Shown: positions 39,996-56,057, counted from the first letter of the stretch. The stretch: 64,000 bases of DNA from Acanthosoma haemorrhoidale (GCA_930367205.1 OV884014.1:116815768-116879767), one strand, 5' to 3'. Notes: generated by a model from the sequence alone, not told the origin. Translations and numbers: made by a program.

Positions 39996-40883
39996 AAGAT
40001 CATACGATCGTATGATCAAAGTTACGAGTGAATATGACATGAAATGATGTCAAATATGATAGTGTGCCGTATCATTTGCACTTCTTGTATCACGTGATAC
40101 AATCGTATGATTGAAGTTACAGTGAATATACTATTAAATAATGTCGATTATGACAGTGTACTGTATCATTGGCACTCATTGTATCACGTGATACGATCGT
40201 ATGATTGAAGTCATGAATGAATATAACATCAAATGATGTCGATTAGGATAGTGTGCCGCATCATTAGCACTCATTGTATCACATGATACGATTGTATGAT
40301 TGAAGTTACGAGTGAATATAACATCAAATGATTTCGAATATGATAATAAACCGCATCATTGGCAATCATTATATCACGTGATACCATCATATGATTGAAG
40401 TCACGAGTGAATATAACATCAAATGATGTTGAATATGATTGTATAATGTAGCATTAGCACTCATTGTTTCACGTGATACGATCGTATGAGTAAAGTTACA
40501 GGTGAATATAACATCAAATGATGTCGATTATGATAGTGTACCGCATCATTGGCACTCATTGTATCACGAGATACGATCGTATGATTAAAGTCACGAGTGA
40601 ATATACTATAAAATGAAGTCGATTATGATAGTGTACCACATCATTGGCACTCATTGTATCACGTGATACGATCGTATGATGAAAGTTACAAGTAAATATA
40701 CTATTAAATGATGTCGATTATGACAGTGTACCTTATCATTGGCACTCATTTTATCACGTGATACGATCGTATAATGAAAGTTACGAGTGAATATACTATT
40801 AAATAAGGTCGATTATGATAGTGTACCGCATCATTGGCACTAATCGTATCACGTGATACGATCGTATGATCAAAGCTACGAGT
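39996..40883. repeat. Satellite family A, block A9 (about 9 monomers, the shortest A block)
   Basis: It has both standard block ends but only nine monomers. It looks like a longer block with the middle deleted: its start follows the usual order and its end jumps to the terminal TAAGGTCG monomer. Confidence 0.95.
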
Positions 40884-42664
40884 TAACATAATAGGGCAGG
40901 AATTATTGTACCAGCTATGAAATACGCATTTTTGTAAAATTATACTTTTTGACGATATTTTCTTGTTTTAGTATGAGGAAATCATAATTGTTCAGGAGCT
41001 AACGTACCAGCTATAAAATACTTATATATGTAAAAATTTAACTTTTTGATGACATTTTCCCGATTTTGGTATCAGGAGAACATAATAAGGCAGGAGCTAA
41101 CGTACTAGCTAAGAAATACGCATTTTTGTAAAAATTTGAGTTTTCGACGATATTTTCCTTGTTTTGGTATCAGGAGAACATAATGGGGAAGGAGCTAACG
41201 TTCCAGCTATGAAAAACCCATTTTTTAAAAATTCGACTTTTTGACGATATTTTCCTTGTTTTCGTATCAGGAGAACATAATGGGGCAGGAGCTGACGTAC
41301 TAGCTATGAAATACGCATTTTTTAAAAATTCGACTTTTTGACGATATGTTCCTGGTTTTCGTATCAGGAGAACATAATAGGGCAGGAGCTAACGTACCAG
41401 CTATGAAATACCCATTTTTTAAAAATTCGACTTTTTGACGATATTTTCCTGGTTTTCGTATCAGGAGAACATAATAGGGCAGGAGCTAACGTACCAGCTA
41501 TGAAATACGCAATTTTTGTAAAAATTTGAGTTTTCGACGATATTTTCCTTGTTTTGGTATCAGGAGAACATAATGGGGCAGGAGCTAACGTACTAGCTAT
41601 GAAATACGCATTTTCGAAAAATTCGACTTTTTGACGATATTTTCCTTGATTTCGTATCAGGAGAACATAATGGGGCAGGAGCTGACGTACTAGCTATGAA
41701 ATACGCATTTTTTAAAAATTCGACTTTTTGACGATATTTTCCTGGTTTTCGTATCAGGAGAACATAATAGGGCAGGAGCTAACGTACTAGCTATGAAATA
41801 CGCAATTTTTGTAAATATTTGAGTTTTCGACGATATTTTCCTTGTTTTGGTATCAGGAGAACATAATGGGGCAGGAGCTAACGTACTAGCTATGAAATAC
41901 GCATTTTCGAAAAATTCGACTTTTTGACGATATTTTCCTTGATTTCGTATCAGGAGAACATAAAAGAGCAGGAGCTAACGTTCCAGCTATGAAATACCCA
42001 TTTTTTAAAAATTCGACTTTTTGACGATATTTTCCTTGTTTTCGTATCAGGAGAACATAATGGGGCAGGAGCTGACGTACTAGCTATGAAATAGGCATTT
42101 TTGAAAAATTCAACTTTTTGACGATATTTTTCTCGTTTTCGTATGAGGAGAACATAATAGGGCAGGAGCTAACGTACCAGCTATGAGATACCCATTTTTT
42201 TAAAATTTGACTTTTTGACGATATTTTCCTGGTTTTCGTATCAGGAGAACATAATGGGGCAGGAGCTAACGTACTAGCTATGAAATAGGCATTTTTGAAA
42301 AATTCAACTTTTTGACGATATTTTTCTCGTTTTCGTATGAGGAGAACATAATAGGGCAGGAGCTAACGTACCAGCTATGAAATACGCATTTTTGTATAAA
42401 TTTGACTTTTGGACGATATTTTCTTTGTTTTGGTATCAGGAGAACATAATGGGGCAGGAGCTAACGTACTAGCTCTAAATACGCATTTTTGTAAAAATTC
42501 GACTTTTTGACGTCATTTTTTTTGTTTTAGTATCAGGAGAACATAATGGGGCAGGTGCTAACGTACAAGCTATGAAATACGCATTTTTGTAAAAATTCAA
42601 CTTTTTTAAAATGTTTTCTTTGTTTTGGTATCAGGAGAACATAAAGGGGCAAGAGCTAACGTAC
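40884..42664. repeat. Satellite family B, block B9 (about 18 monomers)
   Basis: It is related to B4, sharing the GGGGAAGGAGCTAACG variant (near 41187). One monomer pair with AAATAGGCATTTTTGAAAAATTC is doubled near 42090-42310. Confidence 0.95.
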
Positions 42665-45600
42665 AAGATCATACGATCGTATGATCAAAGTTACGAGTGA
42701 ATATGACATGAAATGATGTCAAATATGATAGTGTGCCGTATCATTTGCACTTCTTGTATCACGTGATACAATCGTATGATTGAAGTTACAGTGAATATAC
42801 TATTAAATAATGTCGATTATGACAGTGTACTGTATCATTGGCACTCATTGTATCACGTGATACGATCGTATGATTGAAGTAATGAATGAATATAACATCA
42901 AATGATGTCGATTATGATAGTGTGCCGCATCATTAGCACTCATTGTATCACATGATACGATTGTATGATTGAAGTTACGAGTGAATATAACATCAAATGA
43001 TTTCGAATATGATAATGAACCGCATCATTGGCAATCATTATATCACGTGATACCATCGTATGATTGAAGTCACGAGTGAATATAACATCAAATGATGTTG
43101 GATATGATTGTATAATGTATCATTAGCACTCATTGTTTCACGTGATACGATCGTATGATTAAAGTTACAGGTGAATATAATATCAATTGATGTCGTATAT
43201 GATAGCGCACCATATCATTAGCACTCATTGTATCACGAGATACGATCGTATGATTAAAGTCACGAGTGAATATACTATAAAATGAAGTCGATTATGATAG
43301 TGTACCACATCATTGGCACTCATTATATCACGTGATACGATCGTATGATTGAAGTCACGAGTGAATATAATATCAAATGATCTCAATTATGATAGTGTTG
43401 CGTATCATAAGCACTCATTGTATCACGTGATACGATCGTATGATGAAAGTTACGAGTGAATATAACATCAAATTATGTCGATTATGATAGTGTGCCGCAT
43501 CATTAGCACACATTGTATCACATGATACGATTGTATGATTGAAGTTACGAGTGAATATAACATCAAATGATGTTGAATATGATTGTATAATGTATCATTA
43601 GCACTCATTGTTTCACGCGATACGATCGTATGATTAAAATTACGAGTGAATATACCATAAAATGATGTCGATTATGATAGTGTACCACATCATTGGCACT
43701 CATTATATCACGTGATACGATCGTATAATGAAAGTTACGAGTGAATATAACATCAAATGATGTTGGATATGATTGTATAATGTATCATTAGCACTCATTG
43801 TTTCACGTGATACGATCGTATGATTAAAGTTACAGGTGAATATAATATCAATTGATGTCGTATATGATAGCGCACCATATCATTAGCACTTATTGTATCA
43901 TGTGATGTGATCGTATGATTGAAGTCACGAGTGAATATAACATCAAATAATGCTAAATATGATTGTTTAGTGTAGCATTGACACTCATTGTATCACGAGA
44001 TACGATCGTATGATTAAAGTCACGAGTGAATATACTATAAAATGATGTCGATTATGATAGTGTACCACATCATTGGCACTCATTGTTTCACGTGATACGA
44101 TCGTATGATTAAAGTTACAGGTGAATATAACATCAAATGATGTCGATTATGATAGTGTACCGCATCATTGGCACTCATTATATCACGTGATACGATCGTA
44201 TGATGAAAGTTACGAGTGAATATAACATCAAATGATGTCGAATAGGATTGTATAATGTATCATTAGCACTCATTGTTTCACGTGATACGATCGTATGATT
44301 AAAGTTACGATTGGAGATACTAATAAATGATGTTGAATATAATAGTGCACCATATCATTAGCACTTATTGTATCATGTGATGCGATCGTATGATTGAAGT
44401 CACGAGTGAATATAACATCAAATGATGTTGAATATGATTGTATAATGTATCATTAGCACTCATTGTTTCACGTGATACGATCGTATGATTAAAGTTACAG
44501 GTGAATATAACATCAAATGATGTATATTATGATAGTGTACTGCATCATTAGCACTCATTGTTTCACGTGATACGATCGTATGATTAAAGTTACGAGTAAA
44601 TATAACATCAAATGATGTCGAATATGATTGTATAATGTATCATTAGCACTCATTGTTTCACTTGATACGATCGTATGATTAAAGTTATGAGTGAAGATAC
44701 CATCAAATGATGTTGAATATGATTGTATAATGTATCATTAGCACTCATTGTTTCACGTGATACGATCGTATGATGAAAGTTACAGGTGAATATAATATCA
44801 ATTGATGTCGTATATGATAGCGCACCATATCATTAGCACTTATTATATCATGTGATGTGATCGTATGATTAAAGTTACAAGTGAATATAACATGAAATAA
44901 TGTCGATTATATTAGTATAGCACATCAGTGGCACTCATTATATCACGTGATACGATCGTATGATTAAGGTTACGAGTGAATAAACTATTAAATGATGTCG
45001 AATATGATAGTGTACCGCATCATTGGCACTCATTGTTTCACGTGATACGATCGTATGATTAAAGTTACAGGTGAATATAACATCAAATGATGTCGATTAT
45101 GATAGTGTACTGCATCATTGGCACTCATTATATCACTTGATACGATCGTATGATTGAAGTCACGAGTGAATATAACATCAAATAATGCTAAATATGATTG
45201 TAAAGTGTAGCATTGACACTCATTGTATCACGAGATACGATCGTATGATGAAAGTTACGAGTGAATATAACATCAAATGATGTCGAATAGGATTGTATAG
45301 TATATCATTAGCACTTATTGTTTCACGTGATACGATCGTATGATTAAAGTTACGATTGGAGATACTAATAAATGATGTTGAATATAATAGTGCACCATAT
45401 CATTAGCACTTATTGTATCATGTGATGCGATCGTATGATTAAAGTTACAAGTGAATATAACATCAAATGATGTCGATTATAATAGTGTACCACATCATTG
45501 GCACTCATTATATCACGTGATACGATCGTATGATTGAAGTCACGAGTGAATATAATATCAAATGATGTCAATTATGATAGTGTTGCGTATCATAAGCACT

Positions 45601-47258
45601 CATTGTTTCACGTGATACGATCATATGATTAAAGTTACGATTGGAGATACTAATAAATGATGTTGAATATAATAGTGCACCATATCATTAGCACTTATTG
45701 TATCATGTGATGCGATCGTATGATTAAAGTTACAAGTGAATATAACATCAAATGATGTCGATTATAATAGTGTACCGCATCATTGGCACTCATTATATCA
45801 CGTGATACTATCGTATGATTGAAGTCACGAGTGAATATAACATCAAATAATGCTAAATATGATTGTATAGTGTAGCATTGACACTCATTGTATTACGAGA
45901 TACGATCGTATGATTGAAGTCACGAGTGAATATAACATCAAATGATGTTGAATATGATTGTATAATGTATCATTAGCACTCATTGTTTCACGTGATACGA
46001 TTGTATGATTAAAGTTACAGGTGAATATAACATCAAATGATGTCGATTATGATAGTGTACCGCATCATTGGCACTCATTATATCACGTGATACTATCGTA
46101 TGATTGAAGTCACGAGTGAATATAACATCAAATGATGCTAAATATGATTGTATAGTGTATCATTAGCACTCATGTTTTCACGTGATACGATCGTATGATT
46201 AAAGTTACGAGTAAATATAACATCAAATGATGTCGAATATGATAATGTACCGTATCTTTAGCACTCATATCATTACATGATACGATCGTATGATGAAAGT
46301 TACGAGTGAATATAACATCAAATGATGTTGAATATGATTGTATAATGTATCATTAGCACTCATTGTTTCACGTGATACGATCGTATGATTAAAGTTATGA
46401 GTGAAGATAACATCAAATGATGTTGAATATGATTGTATAATGTATCATTAGCACTCATTGTTTCACGTGATACGATCGTATGATTAAAGTTACAGGTGAA
46501 TATAATATCAATTGATGTCGTATATGATAGCGCACCATATCATTAGCACTTATTGTATCATGTGATGTGATCGTATGATTAAAGTTACAAGTGAATATAA
46601 CATGAAATAATGTCGATTATAATAGTATAGCACATCATTGGCACTCATTATATCACGTGATACGATCGTATGATTAAGGTTACGAGTGAATAAACTATTA
46701 AATGATGTCGAATATGATAGTGTACCGCATCATTGGCACTCATTGTTTCACGTGATACGATCGTATGATTAAAGTTACAGGTGAATATAACATCAAATGA
46801 TGTCGATTATGATAGTGTACTGCATCATTGGCACTCATTATATCACTTGATACGATCGTATGATGAAAGTTACAAGTAAATATACTATTAAATGATGTCG
46901 ATTATGACAGTGTACCGTACCATTGGCACTCATAGTATCACGTGATACGATATGTATGATTGAAGTCACGAGTGAATATAACATCAAATGATGTCGAATA
47001 TGATAATGTACCGTATCATTAGCACTCATTGTATCACGTGATACGATCGTATAATGAAAGATACGAGTGAATATAACATCAAATGATGTCGATTATGATA
47101 GTGTACCTTATCATTGGCACTCATTATATCACGTGATACGATCGTATAATGAAAGTTACGAGTGAATATACTATTAAATAAGGTCGATTATGATAGTGTA
47201 CCGCATCATTGGCACTAATCGTATCACGTGATACGATCGTATGATCAAAGCTACGAGT
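42665..47258. repeat. Satellite family A, block A10 (about 48 monomers), copy of A5
   Basis: Same length (4594 bp) and same variant order as A5 at an offset of 21255. The altered monomer ACGATATGTATG is at 46949. A few private differences are visible (TGATGTATATTATG near 44520 and ATATTAGTATAGC near 44910). Confidence 0.96.
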
Positions 47259-49037
47259 TAACATAATAGGGCAGGAATTATTGTAATAGCTATGAAATAC
47301 GCATTTTTGTAAAATTATACTTTTTGACGATATTTTCTTGTTTTGGTATGAGGAAATCATAATTGTTCAGGAGCTAACGTACCAGCTATAAAATACTTAT
47401 ATATGTAAAAATTTAACTTTTTGATGACATTTTCCCGATTTTGGTATCAGGAGAACATAATAAGGCAGGAGCTAACGTACTAGCTATGAAATACGCATTT
47501 TTTAAAAATTCGACTTTTTGACGATATGTTCCTGGTTTTCGTATCAGGAGAACATAATAGGGCAGGAGCTAACGTACCAGCTATGAAATACCCATTTTTT
47601 AAAAATTCGACTTTTTGACGATATTTTCCTGGTTTTCGTATCAGGAGAACATAATAGGGCAGGAGCTAACGTACCAGCTATGAAATACGCATTTTTGAAT
47701 AAATTTGACTTTTGGACGATATTTTCTTTGTTTTGGTATCAGGAGAACATAATGGGGCAGGAGCTAACGTACTAGCTCTAAATACGCATTTTCGAAAAAT
47801 TCGACTTTTTGACGATATTTTCCTTGATTTCGTATCAGGAGAACATAAAAGAGCAGGAGCTAACGTTCCAGCTATGAAATACCCATTTTTTAAAAATTCG
47901 ACTTTTTGACGATATTTTCCTTGTTTTCGTATCAGGAGAACATAATGGGGCAGGAGCTGACGTACTAGCTATGAAATACGCATTTTTTAAAAATTCGACT
48001 TTTTGACGATATTTTCCTGGTTTTCGTATCAGGAGAACATAATAGGGCAGGAGCTAACGTACCAGCTATGAAATACGCAATTTTTGTAAAAATTTGAGTT
48101 TTCGACGATATTTTCCTTGTTTTGGATTCAGGAGAACATAATGGGGCAGGAGCTAACGTACCAGCTATGAGATACCCATTTTTTTAAAATTTGACTATTT
48201 GACGATATTTTCCTGGTTTTCGTATCAGGAGAACATATTGGGGCAGGAGCTAACGTACTAGCTATGAAATAGGCATTTTTGAAAAATTCAACTTTTTGAC
48301 GATATTTTTCTCGTTTTCGTATGAGGAGAACATAATAGGGCAGGAGCTAACGTACCAGCTATGAAATACGCATTTTTGTAAAAATTTGACTTTTGGACGA
48401 TATTTTCTTTGTTTTGGTATCAGGAGAACATAATGGGGCAGGAGCTAACGTACTAGCTCTAAATACGCATTTTTGTAAAAATTTGAGTTTTCGACGATAT
48501 TTTCCTTGTTTTGGATTCAGGAGAACATAATGGGGCAGGAGCTAACGTACCAGCTATGAGATACCCATTTTTTTAAAATTTGACTATTTGACGATATTTT
48601 CCTGGTTTTCGTATCAGGAGAACATATTGGGGCAGGAGCTAACGTACTAGCTATGAAATAGGCATTTTTGAAAAATTCAACTTTTTGACGATATTTTTCT
48701 CGTTTTCGTATGAGGAGAACATAATAGGGCAGGAGCTAACGTACCAGCTATGAAATACGCATTTTTGTAAAAATTTGACTTTTGGACGATATTTTCTTTG
48801 TTTTGGTATCAGGAGAACATAATGGGGCAGGAGCTAACGTACTAGCTCTAAATACGCATTTTTGTAAAAATTCGACTTTTTGACGTCATTTTTCTTGTTT
48901 TGGTATCAGGAGAACATAATGGGGCAGGTGCTAACGTACAAGCTATGAAATACGCATTTTTGTAAAAATTCAACTTTTTTAAAATGTTTTCTTTGTTTTG
49001 GTATCAGGAGAACATAAAGGGGCAAGAGCTAACGTAC
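47259..49037. repeat. Satellite family B, block B10 (about 18 monomers)
   Basis: It contains a doubled segment. The monomer with the broken signature TTTTGGATTCAGG occurs at about 48120 and 48510, each followed by GAACATATTGGGGC. This shows a 4-monomer (about 390 bp) tandem duplication private to this block. Confidence 0.95.
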
Positions 49038-51635
49038 AAGATCATACGATCGTATGATCAAAGTTACGAGTGAATATGACATGAAATGATGTCAAATATG
49101 ATAGTGTGCCGTATCATTTGCACTTCTTGTATCACGTGATACAATCGTATGATTGAAGTTACAGTGAATATACTATTAAATAATGTCGATTATGACAGTG
49201 TACTGTATCATTGGCACTCATTGTATCACGTGATACGATCGTATGATTGAAGTCATGAATGAATATAACATCAAATGATGTCGATTATGATAGTGTGCCG
49301 CATCATTAGCACTCATTGTATCACATGATACGATCGTATGATTGAAGTTACGAGTGAATATAACATCAAATGATGTCGATTATGATAGTGTACCACATCA
49401 TTGGCACTCATTGTTTCACGTGATACGATCGTATGATTAAAGTTACAGGTGAATATAACATCAAATGATGTCGATTATGATAGTGTACCGCATCATTGGC
49501 ACTCATTATATCACGTGATACGATCGTATGATGAAAGTTACGAGTGAATATAACATTAAATGATGTCGAATAGGATTGTATAATGTATCATTAGCACTCA
49601 TTGTTTCACGTGATACGATCGTATGATTAAAGTTACGATTGGAGATACTAATAAATGATGTTGAATATAATAGTGCACCATATCATTAGCACTTATTGTA
49701 TCATGTGATGCGATCGTATGATTGAAGTCACGAGTGAATATAACATCAAATGATGTTTAATATGATTGTATAATGTATCATTAGCACTCACTGTTTCACG
49801 TGATACGATCGTATGATTAAAGTTACAGGTGAATATAACATCAAATGATGTCGATTATGATAGTGTACCACATCATTGGCACTCAATATATCACGTGATA
49901 CGATCGTATGATTAAAGTTACGAGTAAATATAACATCAAATGATGTCGAATATGATAATGTACCGTATCATTAGCACTCATATCATTACATGATACGATC
50001 GCATGATGAAAATTACGAGTGAATATAACATCAAATGATGTTGAATATGATTGTATAATGTATCATTAGCACTCATTGTTTCACGTGATACGATCGTATG
50101 ATGAAAGTTACAGGTGAATATAATATCAATTGATGTCGTATATGATAGCGCACCATATCATTAGCACTTATTATATCATGTGATGTGATCGTATGATTAA
50201 AGTTACAAGTGAATATAACATGAAATAATGTCGATTATAATAGTATAGCACATCATTGGCACTCATTATATCACGTGATACGATCGTATGATTAAGGTTA
50301 CGAGTGAATAAACTATTAAATGATGTCGAATATGATAGTGTACCGCATCATTGGCACTCATTGTTTCACGTGATACGATCGTATGATTAAAGTTACAGGT
50401 GAATATAACATCAAACGATGTCGATTATGATAGTGTACTGCATCATTGGCACTCATTATATCACTTGATACGATCGTATGATTGAAGTCACGAGTGAATA
50501 TATCATCAAATGATGTTGAATATGATAGTGTTGCGTATCATAAGCACTCATTGTATCACGTGATACGATCGTATGATGAAAGTTACGAGTGAATATAACA
50601 TCAAATGATGTCGAATAGGATTGTATAGTATATCATTAGCACTTATTGTTTCACGTGATACGATCGTATGATTAAAGTTACGATTGGAGATACTAATAAA
50701 TGATGTTGAATATAATAGTGCACCATATCATTAGCACTTATTGTATCATGTGATGCGATCGTATGATTAAAGTTACAAGTGAATATAACATCAAATGATG
50801 TCGATTATAATAGTGTACCACATCATTGGCACTCATTATATCACGTGATACGATCGTATGATTGAAGTCACGAGTGAATATAATATCAAATGATGTCAAT
50901 TATGATAGTGTTGCGTATCATAAGCACTCATTGTTTCACGTGATACGATCATATGATTAAAGTTACGATTGGAGATACTAATAAATGATGTTGTATATAA
51001 TAGTGCACCATATCATTAGCACTTATTGTATCATGTGATGCGATCGTATGATTAAAGTTACAAGTGAATATAACATCAAATGATGTCGATTATAATAGTG
51101 TACCGCATCATTGGCACTCATTATATCACGTGATACTATCGTATGATTGAAGTCACGAGTGAATATAACATCAAATAATGCTAAATATGATTGTATAGTG
51201 TAGCATTGACACTCATTGTATTACGAGATACGATCGTATGATTGAAGTCACGAGTGAATATAACATCAAATGATGTTGAATATGATTGTATAATGTATCA
51301 TTAGCACTCATTGTTTCACGTGATAAGATCGTATGATTAAAGTTACAGGTGAATATAATATCAATTGATGTCGTATATGATAGTGTACCGCATCATTGGC
51401 ACTCATTATATCACGTGATACGATCGTATAATGAAAGTTACGAGTGAATATACTATTAAATAAGGTCGATTATGATAGTGTACCTTATCATTGGCACTCA
51501 TTATATCACGTGATACGATCGTATAATGAAAGTTACGAGTGAATATACTATTAAATAATGTCGATTATGATAGTGTACCGCATCATTGGCACTAATCGTA
51601 TTACGTGATACGATCGTATGATCAAAGCTACGAGT
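49038..51635. repeat. Satellite family A, block A11 (about 27 monomers)
   Basis: Starts like A6 and A7 and ends like A7. The part from about 50876 is repeated 3225 bp downstream in A12. Confidence 0.95.
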
Positions 51636-52832
51636 TAACATAATAGGGCAGGAATTATTGTACCAGCTATGAAATACGCATTTTTGTAAAATTATACTTT
51701 TTGACGATATTTTATTGTTTTGGTATGAGGAAATCATAATTGTTCAGGAGCTAACGTACCAGCTATAAAATACTTATATATGTAAAAATTTAACTTTTTG
51801 ATGACATTTTCCCGATTTTGGTATCAGGAGAACATAATAGGGCAGGAGCTAACGTACTAGCTAAGAAATACGCATTTTTGTAAAAATTTGAGTTTTCGAC
51901 GATATTTTCCTTGTTTTGGTATCAGGAGAACATAATGGGGCAGGAGCTAACGTTCCAGCTATGAAAAACCCATTTTTTAAAAATTCGACTTTTTGACGAT
52001 ATTTTCCTTGTTTTGGTATCAGGAGAACATAATGGGGCAGGAGCTAACGTACCAGCTATGAAATACCCATTTTTTAAAAATTCGACTTTTTGACGATATT
52101 TTCCTGGTTTTCGTATCAGGAGAACATAATAGGGCAGGAGCTAACGTACCAGCTATGAAATACGCAATTTTTGTAAAAATTTGAGTTTTCGACGATATTT
52201 TCCTTGTTTTGGTATCAGGAGAACATAATGGGGCAGGAGCTAACGTACTAGCTATGAAATACGCATTTTCGAAAAATTCGACTTTTTGACGATATTTTCC
52301 TTGATTTCGTATCAGGAGAACATAATGGGGCAGGAGCTGACGTACTAGCTATGAAATACGCATTTTTTAAAAATTCGACTTTTTGACGATATTTTCCTGG
52401 TTTTCGTATCAGGAGAACATAATAGGGCAGGAGCTAACGTACTAGCTATGAAATAGGCATTTTTGAAAAATTCAACTTTTTGACGATATTTTTCTCGTTT
52501 TCGTATGAGGAGAACATAATAGGGCAGGAGCTAACGTACCAGCTATGAAATACGCATTTTTGTATAAATTTGACTTTTGGACGATATTTTCTTTGTTTTG
52601 GTATCAGGAGAACATAATGGGGCAGGAGCTAACGTACTAGCTCTAAATACGCATTTTTGTAAAAATTCGACTTTTTGACGTCATTTTTCTTGTTTTGGTA
52701 TCAGGAGAACATAATGGGGCAGGTGCTAACGTAGAAGCTATGAAATACGCATTTTTGTAAAAATTCAACTTTTTTAAAATGTTTTCTTTGTTTTGGTATC
52801 AGGAGAACATAAAGGGGCAAGAGCTAACGTAC
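51636..52832. repeat. Satellite family B, block B11 (about 12 monomers)
   Basis: Same length as B12. It resembles B7 with some central monomers missing. Confidence 0.95.
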
Positions 52833-54860
52833 AAGATCATACGATCGTATGATCAAAGTTACGAGTGAATATGACATGAAATGATGTCAAATATGATAGT
52901 GTGCCGTATCATTTGCACTTCTTGTATCACGTGATACAATCGTATGATTGAAGTTACAGTGAATATACTATTAAATAATGTCGATTATGACAGTGTACTG
53001 TATCATTGGCACTCATTGTATCACGTGATACGATCGTATGATTGAAGTCATGAATGAATATAACATCAAATGATGTCGATTATGATAGTGTGCCGCATCA
53101 TTAGCACTCATTGTATCACGTGATACCATCATATGATTGAAGTCACGAGTGAATATAACATCAAATGATTTCGAATATGATAATGAACCGCATCATTGGC
53201 AATCATTATATCACGTGATACCATCATATGATTGAAGTCACGAGTGAATATAACATCAAATGATGTTGGATATGATTGTATAATGTATCATTAGCACTCA
53301 TTGTTTCACGTGATACGATCGTATGATTAAAGTTACAGGTGAATATAATATCAATTGATGTCGTATATGATAGCGCACCATATCATTAGCACTCATTGTA
53401 TCACGAGATACGATCGTATGATTAAAGTCACGAGTGAATATACTATAAAATGAAGTCGATTATGATAGTGTACCACATCATTGGCACTCATTATATCACG
53501 TGATACGATCGTATGATTGAAGTCACGAGTGAATATAATATCAAATGATCTCAATTATGATAGTGTTGCGTATCATAAGCACTCATTGTATCACGTGATA
53601 CGATCGTATGATGAAAGTTACGAGTGAATATAACATCAAATGATGTCGAATATGATTATATAATGTATCATTAGCACTTATTGTTTCACGTGATACGATC
53701 GTATGATTAAAGTTACGATTGGAGATACTAATAAATGATGTTGAATATAATAGTGCACCATATCATTAGCACTTATTGTATCATGTGATGCGATCGTATG
53801 ATTAAAGTTACAAGTGAATATAACATCAAATGATGTCGATTATAATAGTGTACCGCATCATTGGCACTCATTATATCACGTGATGCTATCGTATGATTGA
53901 AGTCACAAATGAATATAACATCAAATGATGTCGATTATGATAGTGTGCCGCATCATTAGCACACATTGTATCACATGATACGATTGTATGATTGAAGTTA
54001 CGAGTGAATATAACATCAAATGATGTTGAATATGATTGTATAATGTATCATTAGCACTCATTGTTTCACGTGATACGATCGTATGATTAAAATTACGAGT
54101 GAATATAATATCAAATGATGTCAATTATGATAGTGTTGCGTATCATAAGCACTCATTGTTTCACGTGATACGATCATATGATTAAAGTTACGATTGGAGA
54201 TACTAATAAATGATGTTGTATATAATAGTGCACCATATCATTAGCACTTATTGTATCATGTGATGCGATCGTATGATTAAAGTTACAAGTGAATATAACA
54301 TCAAATGATGTCGATTATAATAGTGTACCGCATCATTGGCACTCATTATATCACGTGATACTATCGTATGATTGAAGTCACGAGTGAATATAACATCAAA
54401 TAATGCTAAATATGATTGTATAGTGTAGCATTGACACTCATTGTATTACGAGATACGATCGTATGATTGAAGTCACGAGTGAATATAACATCAAATGATG
54501 TTGAATATGATTGTATAATGTATCATTAGCACTCATTGTTTCACGTGATAAGATCGTATGATTAAAGTTACAGGTGAATATAATATCAATTGATGTCGTA
54601 TATGATAGTGTACCTTATCATTGGCACTCATTATATCACGTGATACGATCGTATAATGAAAGTTACGAGTGAATATACTATTAAATAATGTCGATTATGA
54701 TAGTGTACCTTATCATTGGCACTCATTATATCACGTGATACGATCGTATAATGAAAGTTACGAGTGAATATACTATTAAATAAGGTCGATTATGATAGTG
54801 TACCGCATCATTGGCACTAATCGTATTACGTGATACGATCGTATGATCAAAGCTACGAGT
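52833..54860. repeat. Satellite family A, block A12 (about 21 monomers)
   Basis: Recombinant between an A13-like start and an A11-like end. The seam is near 54100, where AAAATTACGAGTGAATATA passes into ATATCAAATGATGTC instead of CTATAAAATGATG. Confidence 0.95.
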
Positions 54861-56057
54861 TAACATAATAGGGCAGGAATTATTGTACCAGCTATGAAAT
54901 ACGCATTTTTGTAAAATTATACTTTTTGACGATATTTTATTGTTTTGGTATGAGGAAATCATAATTGTTCAGGAGCTAACGTACCAGCTATAAAATACTT
55001 ATATATGTAAAAATTTAACTTTTTGATGACATTTTCCCGATTTTGGTATCAGGAGAACATAATAGGGCAGGAGCTAACGTACTAGCTAAGAAATACGCAT
55101 TTTTGTAAAAATTTGAGTTTTCGACGATATTTTCCTTGTTTTGGTATCAGGAGAACATAATGGGGCAGGAGCTAACGTTCCAGCTATGAAAAACCCATTT
55201 TTTAAAAATTCGACTTTTTGACGATATTTTCCTTGTTTTGGTATCAGGAGAACATAATGGGGCAGGAGCTAACGTACCAGCTATGAAATACCCATTTTTT
55301 AAAAATTCGACTTTTTGACGATATTTTCCTGGTTTTCGTATCAGGAGAACATAATAGGGCAGGAGCTAACGTACCAGCTATGAAATACGCAATTTTTGTA
55401 AAAATTTGAGTTTTCGACGATATTTTCCTTGTTTTGGTATCAGGAGAACATAATGGGGCAGGAGCTAACGTACTAGCTATGAAATACGCATTTTCGAAAA
55501 ATTCGACTTTTTGACGATATTTTCCTTGATTTCGTATCAGGAGAACATAATGGGGCAGGAGCTGACGTACTAGCTATGAAATACGCATTTTTTAAAAATT
55601 CGACTTTTTGACGATATTTTCCTGGTTTTCGTATCAGGAGAACATAATAGGGCAGGAGCTAACGTACTAGCTATGAAATAGGCATTTTTGAAAAATTCAA
55701 CTTTTTGACGATATTTTTCTCGTTTTCGTATGAGGAGAACATAATAGGGCAGGAGCTAACGTACCAGCTATGAAATACGCATTTTTGTATAAATTTGACT
55801 TTTGGACGATATTTTCTTTGTTTTGGTATCAGGAGAACATAATGGGGCAGGAGCTAACGTACTAGCTCTAAATACGCATTTTTGTAAAAATTCGACTTTT
55901 TGACGTCATTTTTCTTGTTTTGGTATCAGGAGAACATAATGGGGCAGGTGCTAACGTAGAAGCTATGAAATACGCATTTTTGTAAAAATTCAACTTTTTT
56001 AAAATGTTTTCTTTGTTTTGGTATCAGGAGAACATAAAGGGGCAAGAGCTAACGTAC
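54861..56057. repeat. Satellite family B, block B12 (about 12 monomers)
   Basis: Copy of B11 at +3225 bp, with the same monomer order and the GTAGAAGCTATG variant before the exit. Confidence 0.95.
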
